From positions 1-34,260 of the forward strand of contig CAZEUR010000009.1 in NCBI GenBank assembly GCA_964515175.1: a stretch of 34,260 nt of DNA, given 5' to 3'. The number at the start of each line of letters is the position of its first letter. The first letter of the stretch is position 1. The notes beneath the pieces are model-generated. The model did not search any database, had not been told where the DNA came from, and saw nothing but the letters and a program-made list of their open reading frames with translations. Source of the DNA: CAIWGV01 sp964515175 (GTDB lineage: Bacteria > Pseudomonadota > Alphaproteobacteria > UBA7879 > UBA5542). The position numbers and the translations under genes are program-made. Shown here piece by piece: positions 15,659-23,781 of this stretch.

Positions 15659-16318
15659 TTAATCTAGAATAGACTGTCCCGTTTCTTTCCAATCTTTCAA
15701 GAAAGCCGCGAGCCCACTGTCCGTCAAAGGGTGATGAAGCAATTGCTTAATGACTTTTGCGGGGGCCGTTATTACCTCAGCACCAATGAGGGCTGCATCC
15801 ACAATATGGCGAGGATGACGGACGGAGGCGACAAGAACTTCCGTATCCAACTCTGGATAGTTAGAATAGATCTGACAGATCTCTTCAATGAGGCCCATGC
15901 CGTCTTGGCTGATATCATCGAGGCGTCCTACGAACGGAGAAATAAATGTGGCGCCCGCTTTGGCGGCAAGAAGCGCTTGGCTTGCAGAAAAACATAAGGT
16001 GACGTTGGTCATGATGCCGTCTTGACTCAAGGCATAACAGGCCTGCAAACCATCCCCTGTCAAAGGTACTTTTACGCAGACGTTAGGAGCAAGAGCTGCC
16101 AAAACTTTGCCCTCTTTAATCATGGTAGGAGCATCTGTGGCTGTGACTTCAGCGCTTACAGGGCCTGGAACCAAGTCACAAATTTCTTTGATGACTTTCT
16201 TAAAGTCTTTCCCGGATTTCGCAATGATGGAAGGATTTGTGGTAACACCGTCCACAAGTCCCATTTCTAGGAGCTCTTTAATTTCTTTAATGTCAACGCC
16301 GTCTACAAAAAACTTCAT
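15659..16318 (-). CDS. tal: transaldolase (short TalC/Fsa-type)
   Basis: The 219-residue product belongs to the short transaldolase / fructose-6-phosphate aldolase subfamily. Motifs are DGVTTNPSII (23-32), the Schiff-base lysine in NVCVKVPLTGDG (Lys83), and the GATFISPFVGRLDD stretch. It moves a dihydroxyacetone unit between pentose-phosphate and glycolytic sugars; the aldolase alternative cannot be excluded by sequence. I chose ATG 16318 because MKFFVDGVDI is the family N-terminus; an open upstream extension to 16354 is unlikely. It is divergent from priA with 53 bases between starts. With RpiB it suggests a working non-oxidative pentose branch. Confidence 0.92.
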   Translation of the reverse strand: MKFFVDGVDIKEIKELLEMGLVDGVTTNPSIIAKSGKDFKKVIKEICDLVPGPVSAEVTATDAPTMIKEGKVLAALAPNVCVKVPLTGDGLQACYALSQDGIMTNVTLCFSASQALLAAKAGATFISPFVGRLDDISQDGMGLIEEICQIYSNYPELDTEVLVASVRHPRHIVDAALIGAEVITAPAKVIKQLLHHPLTDSGLAAFLKDWKETGQSILD

Positions 16319-16371
16319 GGTTTGCCTACTTTCTGGTACTAATAAAGACACCATACAAAACTTTAGGAAAA

Positions 16372-18372
16372 ATGTCAGCCACTTCCATGAAAATAGTTCA
16401 GGTTCTTTTGCCTCTGCCCTTTGATAAGGCCTTCACCTATGAGGTGCCAGAAGGAATGGTCTTGCAAAAAGGGAATTATGTGGAAGTTCCCTTCCGTCAG
16501 ACAAAAATTGTAGGAGTTGTATGGGAGGTTGATCCAAAAGAAATTCCTACCTATGAGGTGAAATCGATTATTCGATCTATTGATTTACCCCCTTTGCCTT
16601 CTGTTATCAGGGAGTTTGTGGAGTGGGTTGGGGCCTATTATTTATCCCCAAAAGGGCTAGTCCTAAAGATGGCCCTGAGTGCGCCCACTGCATTCAAGGA
16701 TCTGAAGAGGCCTCGAAAGATGGATCCTGCTGTTCATTCTGTGACAATTGAAGAGGCCTCTTTAACGCTGTCTCAAGAGAGTTGTGCGCAGATGATTCGA
16801 GAAGCCATCAAAACACAAACATTCAACCCTATTCTTTTAGAGGGTGTGACAGGATCAGGAAAAACGGAAGTATATTTTAAGGGAATTTTGGAAGCCAAAG
16901 CGCACGGTAAACAAAGTTTAATTTTGTTGCCAGAAATTGCGCTGAGTACCCAGTGGTTGGATCGGTTCATGTCTCGTTTTCCCGAACCTCCTTTGGTATG
17001 GCATTCGGATCTGACAGAAGCTAAGCGACGGGAAACCTGGCGCACTATTGCCAAAGGAGACGCTTCTGTCATTGTGGGGGCGCGTTCTGCCTTGTTCTTA
17101 CCCTATCCCAATCTGGGCCTTATTGTGGTGGATGAGGAGCATGATGGGGGGTATAAACAGGACACGGGCGTCTTTTATCAGGCGCGGGACATGGCACTCG
17201 TACGGGCTAAGCTTTCCAATGCGACGGTTGTGTTGAGTTCCGCTACGCCCTCTCTGGAAACCCTCAAAAATGTGGCCGATGGAAAATATAAAAAATGCAC
17301 GCTGGAAGCGCGTCATGGGGGGGCCTCTATGCCCCAGGTTCACGCTATTGATCTGCGAAAAAGGGATCGAAAGAAGGGAGAAGGGCCCCAATGGATTTCT
17401 AAGGCCTTAAGGGAATCTATCCAAGCAGTATTGGCGAAAGGAGAGCAATCACTCCTGTTTCTGAACCGCAGAGGGTATGCGCCTCTCATGATCTGCGATG
17501 CCTGTGGGCATCGTATTTCTTGTAAGCAGTGTGAATCTTGGATGGTTTATCATAAAAGTGATCACACGTTACGCTGTCATCACTGTGGTCAGACAAATCG
17601 GTTTCCTTCTCAGTGTTCAGAGTGCCATGAGGAACAATCTTTTGTGGCCTGTGGTCCCGGTGTGGAGCGCGTGGCGGAAGAGGCACACCTTGCCTTTCCG
17701 GAGGCACGCATTGAGGTGGTCACAAGTGATACTATGACCTCGGTAAGCCAAATGACGGCATTGATGCAACGACTTGAGAATCGAGAAATTGATATTGTTG
17801 TGGGAACTCAAGTCATGGCTAAAGGGCATCATTTTCCCTATTTAACGCTTGTGGGAATTGTGGATGGAGACCTAGGGCTTAGTGGGGGAGATCTGCGAGC
17901 AACAGAGAGAACATATCAGCTTCTCCACCAGGTTTCAGGGCGCGCGGGCCGAGCCCAAAATCCAGGCCATGTTTATATTCAGACCCATTTACCGGAACAT
18001 GCGGTGATGCAAGCGCTCATAGCCCAAGACCAGAAAAATTTTCTAAAATTGGAATTGGAAAATCGTGCGAAGTATGAACTACCGCCCTTTGGCAGATTGG
18101 CCTCTTTCATCCTATCTTCCCATCAGGAAGCAACAGCAGAACAAGCGGCTTGGAGCCTTGCAAAAGTGATCCCCAAAAGTTCTGGAGTGACGGTTTTAGG
18201 GCCATCTCCCGCCTCTCGCAGCAAGCTTAAGGGGAAATATCGGTGGCGATTTCTTATCAAGAGCTCTCGAAATATAAAGCTTCAGCCATTCCTGCAAGAA
18301 TGGATAAAAAAACTTCCTTTGCCCGCAGGCGTTCGCCTTCAAATAGACCTGGATCCCTATAATTTTTTGTGA
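16372..18372 (+). CDS. priA: primosomal protein N' (replication restart helicase PriA)
   Basis: The 666-residue product is a superfamily-2 3'-5' DNA helicase that reloads the replisome at stalled forks. Order: N-terminal 3'-DNA-binding domain (about 6-100), Walker A GVTGSGKT (158-165), Walker B DEEHD (254-258), a zinc region with eight cysteines in four pairs (Cys375/378, 384/387, 402/405, 415/418), a helicase C-lobe with GTQVMAKGHHFP and QVSGRAGRA, and a C-terminal domain. Length is slightly shorter than the usual 700-730. AGGA precedes the ATG. In many alphaproteobacteria ATP-synthase genes follow; here two unknown genes do. Confidence 0.96.
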   Translation: MSATSMKIVQVLLPLPFDKAFTYEVPEGMVLQKGNYVEVPFRQTKIVGVVWEVDPKEIPTYEVKSIIRSIDLPPLPSVIREFVEWVGAYYLSPKGLVLKMALSAPTAFKDLKRPRKMDPAVHSVTIEEASLTLSQESCAQMIREAIKTQTFNPILLEGVTGSGKTEVYFKGILEAKAHGKQSLILLPEIALSTQWLDRFMSRFPEPPLVWHSDLTEAKRRETWRTIAKGDASVIVGARSALFLPYPNLGLIVVDEEHDGGYKQDTGVFYQARDMALVRAKLSNATVVLSSATPSLETLKNVADGKYKKCTLEARHGGASMPQVHAIDLRKRDRKKGEGPQWISKALRESIQAVLAKGEQSLLFLNRRGYAPLMICDACGHRISCKQCESWMVYHKSDHTLRCHHCGQTNRFPSQCSECHEEQSFVACGPGVERVAEEAHLAFPEARIEVVTSDTMTSVSQMTALMQRLENREIDIVVGTQVMAKGHHFPYLTLVGIVDGDLGLSGGDLRATERTYQLLHQVSGRAGRAQNPGHVYIQTHLPEHAVMQALIAQDQKNFLKLELENRAKYELPPFGRLASFILSSHQEATAEQAAWSLAKVIPKSSGVTVLGPSPASRSKLKGKYRWRFLIKSSRNIKLQPFLQEWIKKLPLPAGVRLQIDLDPYNFL

Positions 18373-18395
18373 CAGAATTATAAAATATATAATTC
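18367..18395 (+). promoter_or_regulatory. AT-rich palindrome and candidate promoter before the unknown gene pair
   Basis: GAATTATA (18375-18382), a 5-base loop and TATAATTC (18388-18395) make an 8-bp perfect inverted repeat directly after priA. Its right arm contains TATAAT, a perfect -10, with TTGTGA about 15 bases upstream as a short-spaced -35. A palindrome over a -10 suggests either an operator or a weak hairpin; there is no T-run for a terminator. Confidence 0.4.
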
Positions 18396-18410
18396 CGTGG
18401 GAGGGAAGAA

Positions 18411-18833
18411 GTGGCATCACAAAAATATTTGGCACAGATTGCCTTTGGTATGTCCATGCTAGTGGGTGTTCAAAGCTTTGGCGCAGCTGTCGATGATGAA
18501 GAGAGGCGTTCTTTTTGCTGTCCATTTGCACGTTTTTTTGTGCGGTCGAATCCAATACCTGCTCCCGCTTCTTTACAGACCTCAACTTTAGTTTTAACCT
18601 CCCTAGATAGTGAAGAAGATCAAAATTCCTTAAATGACGGGGGCTATGAGAATGTGGGGGAATATGTAAATGTACAAGGGGAGTATTCCAATGTGTCTGG
18701 AAATGATCAGCTCGGAGAGGTTTTTCCAGGAGTAGGGGTTTCTTTAGAGCGTCCTCCCTCATCTGATACGAAGCATTTAAGCTTCAAAACAGGGGCAGGG
18801 GCGAATTATGTGCCTACAGATTCAAATGTATAG
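18411..18833 (+). CDS. exported protein of unknown family with three YxNV motifs
   Basis: I do not recognise this 140-residue protein. It starts at GTG with a strong GGGAGGGAAG ribosome site 3-12 bases upstream. Residues 1-26 look like a Sec signal peptide (hydrophobic about 7-20, possible cleavage after Ala25-Ala26). A Cys36-Cys37 pair follows. The rest is acidic, Ser/Gly/Asn-rich and probably disordered. Three motifs, Tyr79-ENV, Tyr85-VNV and Tyr92-SNV, recur every 6-7 residues; the DNA repeats are diverged, so they are not a recent duplication. Tyr133-VPT is near the C-terminus. YxNV is the type of site bound by Grb2-class SH2 domains when phosphorylated, so a host-directed role is possible but unproven. 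It overlaps the next gene and is probably co-expressed with it. Confidence 0.65.
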   Translation: MASQKYLAQIAFGMSMLVGVQSFGAAVDDEERRSFCCPFARFFVRSNPIPAPASLQTSTLVLTSLDSEEDQNSLNDGGYENVGEYVNVQGEYSNVSGNDQLGEVFPGVGVSLERPPSSDTKHLSFKTGAGANYVPTDSNV

Positions 18834-20523
18834 AATACTTTTTTTGCTGGGGTTTTGTCTTTTAGGAGAAAGAGCATACGGGGCACACATAACCCCTTTT
18901 TGGGGAGGAATAGAAAAGGATTTCCAAAAGGGAGATTATCAGCAAGTTCGAGGGCTCATTCGAAACAATCCGGAAGAGATTGTTAGCTCTGCCACAGAAA
19001 ATCAGGCCCGTCTTTATCTCCTGGCAACCCAAGATAATAAGGAATTGTTTGATGATGTTCAAAAAGAAAAAGAGTCTCAGGGGCGCTTTCTAGACTTTTT
19101 GAGGGGGCGAGGGAGTGAGGGGTTTCCAATGTACTTGCTTCGGGCTTTTTGGAACTTAAAATTTCCCATAGGGATTATGTCTGGACGGGCCCCCTTTCCC
19201 GATGTTTACAATGATTTTTTTGCAAACCAAGCAGGAGTTGCGCAGAATCCTCAAGACGGGATTAGCATTCTGAGGGATAATCCAACCCATCATAGTTATT
19301 ATTGGTTAGGGCATTGGTATTTGGGGGGAGATAATATTCTTGACCAGGCGTTGGGAAGAGGTATCCTCGTCCAACTTGCAAAAGGCAAAAAACATAAAAA
19401 TGCCACAGAAGAAACGATGCACGTGCTTAAGAGTATTCAAAAAAGCAATAAGTTGGGATGGGGGGATGCCTGTGCAGCTTGGTTTTTGTGTCCTGACAGA
19501 GTGTGTCCTGCAAAGAATGGAATTGGGTATGATTTTAATCAGTTTGACTTGAGGGGATGTTGTGGGATCGGGAAATATCGAGGAGATGATTGGTGTGAAG
19601 TGAATTGTCTGATAGGTGGGTGTCGCACAAAGTTCCATTATAAAGAGCTCTGGGCTCGGTCATCGGACTTATGTGCTCGAATAGGGAAGGCTAGCCGAAC
19701 ATTTCTTATGTGGACTGGCGGGGCAACAAGTCTTGCAGGATCTATTACGGCGCTCTATGGGAGGAGTGATGATGATGATGCGGTAGGCCGTCTAGGAGAT
19801 TTTTTGGCGCTTTCTGGACAAGGTCTTCTTCTTGTTGCTTACACATCGTTTCCCACAGAGGATGATAAACAAGGAAAACCAACGGCTCCTGTGTCTCCTT
19901 ATGTTTTTGGAAGCCAAGAACGGGCGGATGATAGAACATCAATGCCTCCTTCTGCATACTCTTCCAGGTATCCCTCAGCTCAACCTACGCGTGCACCTAC
20001 GACGGTTCCTTTAAGTCATGAAGAGGAAGAGCCTCCCCCTGGAGATTCTCTTTTGAGACAGGCCGTTCGTCGCAGTATTAAAAGCCTCAGGGATTTACGT
20101 CGGAGTTGGCGCACTACGAGAGGAGGGCCCGTATCTCCTGTTGACCTGGATATCGAATTGGGGGTGCACGGGCAGCATATTGCGAGGCCACTTGCCCAGG
20201 CTTCCATCATAACACAGCCACCTAAACCCCAAGAAGATTCTCTGTCCGTCCAAGAAAACATGGCTGCTTTAGGGAGGGGGTTGGCGGAAGTTCTTGACTA
20301 TAAAGGGGATAGGTCAGATCTCATTGATGAGACTCTCGGTGTTGGGGAAGCTTTTAAAAATATAAATGGTGATACATTGCCACCAGAAGCACTGAGCTAC
20401 GTGAAAGAATCCGAACTTGGAGGAGGGGCTCGCCATTCCTCTAATACACGAGTGATTCCCAGACCTCCTTTTGAAGAGGACGATGACATCTTGACCACAA
20501 AACCTCTATCTTCAGAGCTTTAA
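18808..20523 (+). CDS. large exported/membrane protein of unknown family, Cys-rich with disordered tail
   Basis: I do not recognise this 571-residue protein. Layout: a signal peptide (hydrophobic about 9-20, cleavage near Ala23-Gly25-Ala26), a helical region about 30-215, a cysteine cluster with nine Cys between 222 and 289 including a Cys251-Cys252 pair, two hydrophobic segments (297-317 and 331-348) separated by an Asp run at 321-324, then a Pro/Ser/Arg-rich probably disordered tail (350-571) with an Arg-rich stretch at about 417-438. The cysteine cluster suggests an oxidising compartment. ATG 18808 has AGGGGC at good spacing; ATG 18826 is an alternative. It overlaps the preceding gene by 26 bases. 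No enzyme motif is seen. A host-interaction or envelope role is inference only. Confidence 0.7.
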   Translation: MCLQIQMYRILFLLGFCLLGERAYGAHITPFWGGIEKDFQKGDYQQVRGLIRNNPEEIVSSATENQARLYLLATQDNKELFDDVQKEKESQGRFLDFLRGRGSEGFPMYLLRAFWNLKFPIGIMSGRAPFPDVYNDFFANQAGVAQNPQDGISILRDNPTHHSYYWLGHWYLGGDNILDQALGRGILVQLAKGKKHKNATEETMHVLKSIQKSNKLGWGDACAAWFLCPDRVCPAKNGIGYDFNQFDLRGCCGIGKYRGDDWCEVNCLIGGCRTKFHYKELWARSSDLCARIGKASRTFLMWTGGATSLAGSITALYGRSDDDDAVGRLGDFLALSGQGLLLVAYTSFPTEDDKQGKPTAPVSPYVFGSQERADDRTSMPPSAYSSRYPSAQPTRAPTTVPLSHEEEEPPPGDSLLRQAVRRSIKSLRDLRRSWRTTRGGPVSPVDLDIELGVHGQHIARPLAQASIITQPPKPQEDSLSVQENMAALGRGLAEVLDYKGDRSDLIDETLGVGEAFKNINGDTLPPEALSYVKESELGGGARHSSNTRVIPRPPFEEDDDILTTKPLSSEL

Positions 20524-20525
20524 AT

Positions 20526-20552
20526 TTGATAAAAGGGAGAATGAGATAGAAT
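20526..20552 (+). promoter_or_regulatory. possible promoter and pentanucleotide repeat before pepA
   Basis: TTGATA is followed after 15 bases by TAGAAT. The same stretch holds a short run of ATAGA/ATAGG-like 5-base units up to the AGGAG ribosome site. Spacing is shorter than ideal. Confidence 0.3.
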
Positions 20553-20573
20553 AGAATAGGATAGGAGTTTTTA

Positions 20574-22064
20574 ATGAATGTAGTGTTTTCTGCCCACAAA
20601 ATCCCTGCTAGCGGTACCCTTTTCGTAGGGGTGTTTGACAAGAATATTCTGTCGCCCTCTGCAAAAGAGGTCAATAAGAAGACTGGGGGGCTCTTGGAAA
20701 AGGCATTAAAATCCTCTCATTTTTCTGGAAAACGCGGGGAAATGCTGGCAATTCCTGAACCTGCAGGGCTTTCTGTTCAACGATTGATCCTTTTTGGAAT
20801 GGGAAATGAAAAGGAAATTCGGGCGAGCGATGCCATGGAGGTAGGGGCTCATATGAGTTTAGAAATTCGAAAATATCCCGAAACAGAAGTTACCGTCCTT
20901 CTGGAATCTCTTCATGGGGAGCATCTTAAGAACGAAAAGCTTGCTTCTGTTATGGGAACAGGGTTCTTGCTCCGCAGCTACGAGTTTCAAAAATATAAAA
21001 CTCAACTGAAAGACAAAGATAAACTTCATGTAAAAAAACTAACCTTTGGAGTGGATTCTCCAAAAGCAGCCGAAAAGATTTTTGAAGAGGAGGAAGCGCT
21101 TGTGAAGGCCGTGACCTTTGCGCGGGACATCATGTCAGAGCCGCCAAATGTGGTCCATCCAGAGACTTTGGCTGAACGCCTTCAGGCGCTTTCTAAGATT
21201 GGATTGAAGGTAGAAGTGCTGGGCGAAAAAGAAATGAAAAAGCTCGGCATGAATGCACTTTTAGGAGTGGGGCAAGGAAGCGATAAGGAATCCAAGCTAG
21301 TTGTCATGAAGTGGAATGGGGGTGCATCAAAAGAGGCACCGCTCGCATTCGTTGGAAAAGGTGTAACTTTTGATACGGGAGGAATCTCCATTAAGCCATC
21401 TGCCAAGATGGATGAGATGAAATACGATATGGGTGGATCTGCGGCTGTTGCCGGGCTTATGTATGTATTGGCTGCTCGTAAGGCAAAAGTGAATGCCGTT
21501 GGGGTTGTGGGTCTTGTGGAGAACATGCCCGATGGAAATGCCCAGCGTCCAGGAGATATCGTCACCTCCATGTCTGGCCAGACCATTGAAATTCTCAATA
21601 CGGATGCAGAGGGTCGTTTGGTGCTAGCTGATGCTCTTTGGTATACGCAGGATAAGTTCAAGCCAAAACTTATGATTGATTTGGCCACCTTGACAGGGGC
21701 CATCACAGTGTCTTTGGGCAGCAAGTTTGCGGGCCTTTTCTCAAATGATGAAGGTCTTGTCCAAAAACTCAGAGAAGCAGGAGAAGAATCCAAAGAGCAG
21801 GTTTGGCAGCTGCCCCTTGATGAGAGGTATGATCGCAATATTGATTCTCGTGTGGCAGACATGCAAAACATTGGGTCCCATGGAGCCGGGAGTATTACCG
21901 CCGCTCAATTCTTGCAACGTTTCGTGAACAAGGTTCCTTGGGCGCATCTTGATATTGCCGGAACTGCTTGGACGGATGAGTCTCACATGTTTTCTGGTAA
22001 GAATCCTACAGGATTTGGGGTTCGATTGCTCAATACCTTCATTCATAAGTTTTATGAGAAATAA
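20574..22064 (+). CDS. pepA: cytosol (leucyl) aminopeptidase PepA
   Basis: The 496-residue product is an M17 zinc/manganese aminopeptidase that removes N-terminal residues from peptides as a cytoplasmic hexamer. The N-terminal macro-like domain covers about 1-170 and the catalytic domain about 175-490. Metal and catalytic motifs are GKGVTFDTGGISIKP with KMDEMKYDMGG, and the signature NTDAEGRL (342-349). Length is typical. E. coli PepA also binds DNA at Xer sites and at carAB; whether this one does is unknown. AGGAG precedes the ATG. It is followed 6 bases later by holC, the usual alphaproteobacterial partner. Confidence 0.96.
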   Translation: MNVVFSAHKIPASGTLFVGVFDKNILSPSAKEVNKKTGGLLEKALKSSHFSGKRGEMLAIPEPAGLSVQRLILFGMGNEKEIRASDAMEVGAHMSLEIRKYPETEVTVLLESLHGEHLKNEKLASVMGTGFLLRSYEFQKYKTQLKDKDKLHVKKLTFGVDSPKAAEKIFEEEEALVKAVTFARDIMSEPPNVVHPETLAERLQALSKIGLKVEVLGEKEMKKLGMNALLGVGQGSDKESKLVVMKWNGGASKEAPLAFVGKGVTFDTGGISIKPSAKMDEMKYDMGGSAAVAGLMYVLAARKAKVNAVGVVGLVENMPDGNAQRPGDIVTSMSGQTIEILNTDAEGRLVLADALWYTQDKFKPKLMIDLATLTGAITVSLGSKFAGLFSNDEGLVQKLREAGEESKEQVWQLPLDERYDRNIDSRVADMQNIGSHGAGSITAAQFLQRFVNKVPWAHLDIAGTAWTDESHMFSGKNPTGFGVRLLNTFIHKFYEK

Positions 22065-22070
22065 AGACTG

Positions 22071-22532
22071 GTGCAGATAAGTTTCTATCACCTTACACGC
22101 CTGAGCCTTGAGAAATCTCTTCCAAAACTTTTGGAGAAGGTTTTGTCTCAAGATCTTCGGGCAGTGGTGGTTGCAGAAACCCTACCCCAAGCCCAAACTT
22201 TAAATGAGGTCTTATGGACTTATAGCCCCACAAGTTTTCTGCCTCATGGGACGGAGAAAGAAGGGCGTGCATCGGATCAGCCCATTTGGATTACCACAAC
22301 AATTGAAAATCCCAATGGGGCGGACGTTTTAATTTTTACGTCGTTGCAGCAAAAAGAACAGCTTGATGGATTTTCTCGGGCTCTGTACATGTTTGATGGC
22401 AATCATAAAGAAAATCTTGAAAAAGCAAGAATCCTTTGGGGAAAATATAGAGGGGAAGACCATACTTTGGCTTATTGGCAGCAAGATGCTGAGGGTAAAT
22501 GGATTTCCCAAGAACAAGGTCAGGGTTTCTAA
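22071..22532 (+). CDS. holC: DNA polymerase III subunit chi
   Basis: The 153-residue product resembles HolC: N-terminal ISFYHLTRLSLEKSLPKLLEKVL, the central region with RAVVVAETLPQAQTLNEVLWTYSPTSFLPHG, and DGNHKENLEKARILWGKY toward the C-terminus. Chi links the clamp loader to single-strand binding protein. It begins at GTG 6 bases after pepA and is very likely co-transcribed. Position next to pepA is the standard alphaproteobacterial arrangement and supports the call. Confidence 0.85.
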   Translation: MQISFYHLTRLSLEKSLPKLLEKVLSQDLRAVVVAETLPQAQTLNEVLWTYSPTSFLPHGTEKEGRASDQPIWITTTIENPNGADVLIFTSLQQKEQLDGFSRALYMFDGNHKENLEKARILWGKYRGEDHTLAYWQQDAEGKWISQEQGQGF

Positions 22533-22587
22533 GTCTGGGGGGGCTGTTGCAAAAAGGCATCTCTGTTTTTTTCCTTATAGAAAGGAG

Positions 22588-22616
22588 TTGACGGGCCCAT
22601 TTTCCCATGAGATAGT
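22588..22616 (+). promoter_or_regulatory. candidate promoter of the small lipoprotein gene
   Basis: TTGACG (-35) and GATAGT (-10) are 17 bases apart, about 43 bases upstream of the lipoprotein ATG. With its own terminator at 22963-22990 the lipoprotein gene appears monocistronic. Confidence 0.5.
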
Positions 22617-22659
22617 TAGGTTAAGTACAGATTAAAAGATTTATAACGGAGGAATTTCA

Positions 22660-22941
22660 ATGAAAAAGTCTTTAGTAGCAATTTCCGGGCTTGCGTTGTT
22701 GGCCATGATCACTTCTTGTTCAACGACGGGAAAAACCAGGGGAATGTCTCAGAATGAGCAGAGTGCCTGTCGATTAGCTTGTCAAGACAGAGGATTCAAG
22801 ATGGCCGTAGGAGTCAGCGCTGACAACCGGGAAGGTTGTACTTGTGAAGTTGACGATGGTGGATACGTCACAATTACGAACCCTAGGGGTCAAGAAAGTG
22901 GCTTCGACAACCTTACGGTTAAGAACTCTGCCATTAAGTAA
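22660..22941 (+). CDS. small cysteine-containing lipoprotein, unknown function
   Basis: The 93-residue product has a clear lipoprotein signal: MKKS, a hydrophobic stretch (5-16) and lipobox ITSC with Cys20 as the lipidated residue. The mature part is about 73 residues and carries four more cysteines, Cys37, Cys41, Cys60 and Cys62, likely making two disulfides. There is no Lys/Arg after the lipobox Asp position; residues +2 and +3 are Ser and Thr, so outer-membrane sorting by Lol is expected if the rule of gamma-proteobacteria applies. GGAGG precedes the ATG. I do not recognise the family. Confidence 0.85.
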   Translation: MKKSLVAISGLALLAMITSCSTTGKTRGMSQNEQSACRLACQDRGFKMAVGVSADNREGCTCEVDDGGYVTITNPRGQESGFDNLTVKNSAIK

Positions 22942-22962
22942 ATTTAGAAGTTTATTAGAGAG

Positions 22963-22990
22963 GCACGGGAGTTGATTCCCGTGCTTTTTT
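22963..22990 (+). terminator. rho-independent terminator after the lipoprotein gene
   Basis: GCACGGGA, a 6-base loop and TCCCGTGC form an 8-bp GC-rich stem followed at once by TTTTTT. It lies 22 bases after the lipoprotein stop codon. The remaining 80 bases up to plsC hold no gene. Confidence 0.92.
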
Positions 22991-23074
22991 ATTTATTCAA
23001 CGAAAGAATTGCGATGATTTCTTTGGCTGATTCAGCCGACCCAACCCGTCGTTACCCCTTTCCTTAGGGACACT

Positions 23075-23779
23075 TTAGGAACGATATAGCCTCAAACTCT
23101 CTTTTTCGATAGTAGTCTCCAATTTTTTCATGAATTCATCTTGGGAAAGTCCAGGAGGGAGGGGTTTCAGGAAACTGGCCACAATCGTGCCGGGATATTT
23201 CAAAAATGTGCGCCGAGGCCAAAAAACGCCAGAATTTAAAGCAACGGGAACCACAGGCACCTGCAAATTTTTGTACAGCAAAAAAATCCCTCTTTTATAC
23301 TCATTATGAGTTCCCGGAGCCGATCTTGTGCCTTCAGGAAAAATAATCAAGGAGCGTCCTTCCTGGATGCGTTCTTTGCCTTTTTTAATCATGGTTTTGA
23401 GAGCGCTAGTGCCCCCTCGTTCAAGAGCAATCATGCCGACACGGTGTAGGTAAAGCCCAAAGAAAGGAATCCACATGAGATCTTTCTTCAGAAAGAAAAC
23501 AGGGTGATCAAGGATATGGTTAAAGGCCATAGTTTCCCAGGCAGACTGATGCTTAATGGCAAAAATAACAGGAGTTTTTGGAATATGGTCACGGCCCATT
23601 ACTTTGTAGGATGTGCCGACAATTACCCGCAAGATACAGGAAACACAGAGAGTCCATCTTCTTGGAATCCAATAATAAAAGGGGCGCGGTAACAGCAGGA
23701 GTGGGCTTAAGAGAGTAAGGCCGAGAATGGTCAGGGTATAAAATACAATATTAAAAATAAAAGATCTAAATTTAAGCAT
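23075..23779 (-). CDS. plsC: 1-acyl-sn-glycerol-3-phosphate acyltransferase (PlsC-like)
   Basis: The 234-residue product belongs to the LPLAT acyltransferase family: an N-terminal membrane helix (about 8-31), the catalytic motif KHQSAWE with His77 and Glu82 (H-X4-D/E), and the phosphate-binding FPEGTRS (147-153). It should convert lysophosphatidic acid to phosphatidic acid in phospholipid synthesis at the inner membrane. The Glu in place of Asp is common in alphaproteobacterial members. It starts 2 bases after the ydcF stop and ends the ftsE-ftsX-ydcF-plsC run. Confidence 0.88.
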   Translation of the reverse strand: MLKFRSFIFNIVFYTLTILGLTLLSPLLLLPRPFYYWIPRRWTLCVSCILRVIVGTSYKVMGRDHIPKTPVIFAIKHQSAWETMAFNHILDHPVFFLKKDLMWIPFFGLYLHRVGMIALERGGTSALKTMIKKGKERIQEGRSLIIFPEGTRSAPGTHNEYKRGIFLLYKNLQVPVVPVALNSGVFWPRRTFLKYPGTIVASFLKPLPPGLSQDEFMKKLETTIEKESLRLYRS

Positions 23780-23781
23780 GA

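Noticed and set aside
18645..18704. Recent DNA tandem repeat at the YxNV motifs
   Set aside because: The units are 18 and 21 bases apart and share mainly the Tyr and Asn-Val codons; the DNA is too diverged for a recent tandem duplication, so only the protein motif is reported.
18196..18762. Minus-strand open frame of 188 codons across the priA end and the YxNV gene
   Set aside because: It crosses conserved priA sequence, has low-complexity His/Leu content and no ribosome site; the plus-strand genes explain the region better.
21182..21871. Long minus-strand open frame (229 codons) inside pepA
   Set aside because: It is antisense to the strongly conserved PepA catalytic domain and its product has no recognisable motif.
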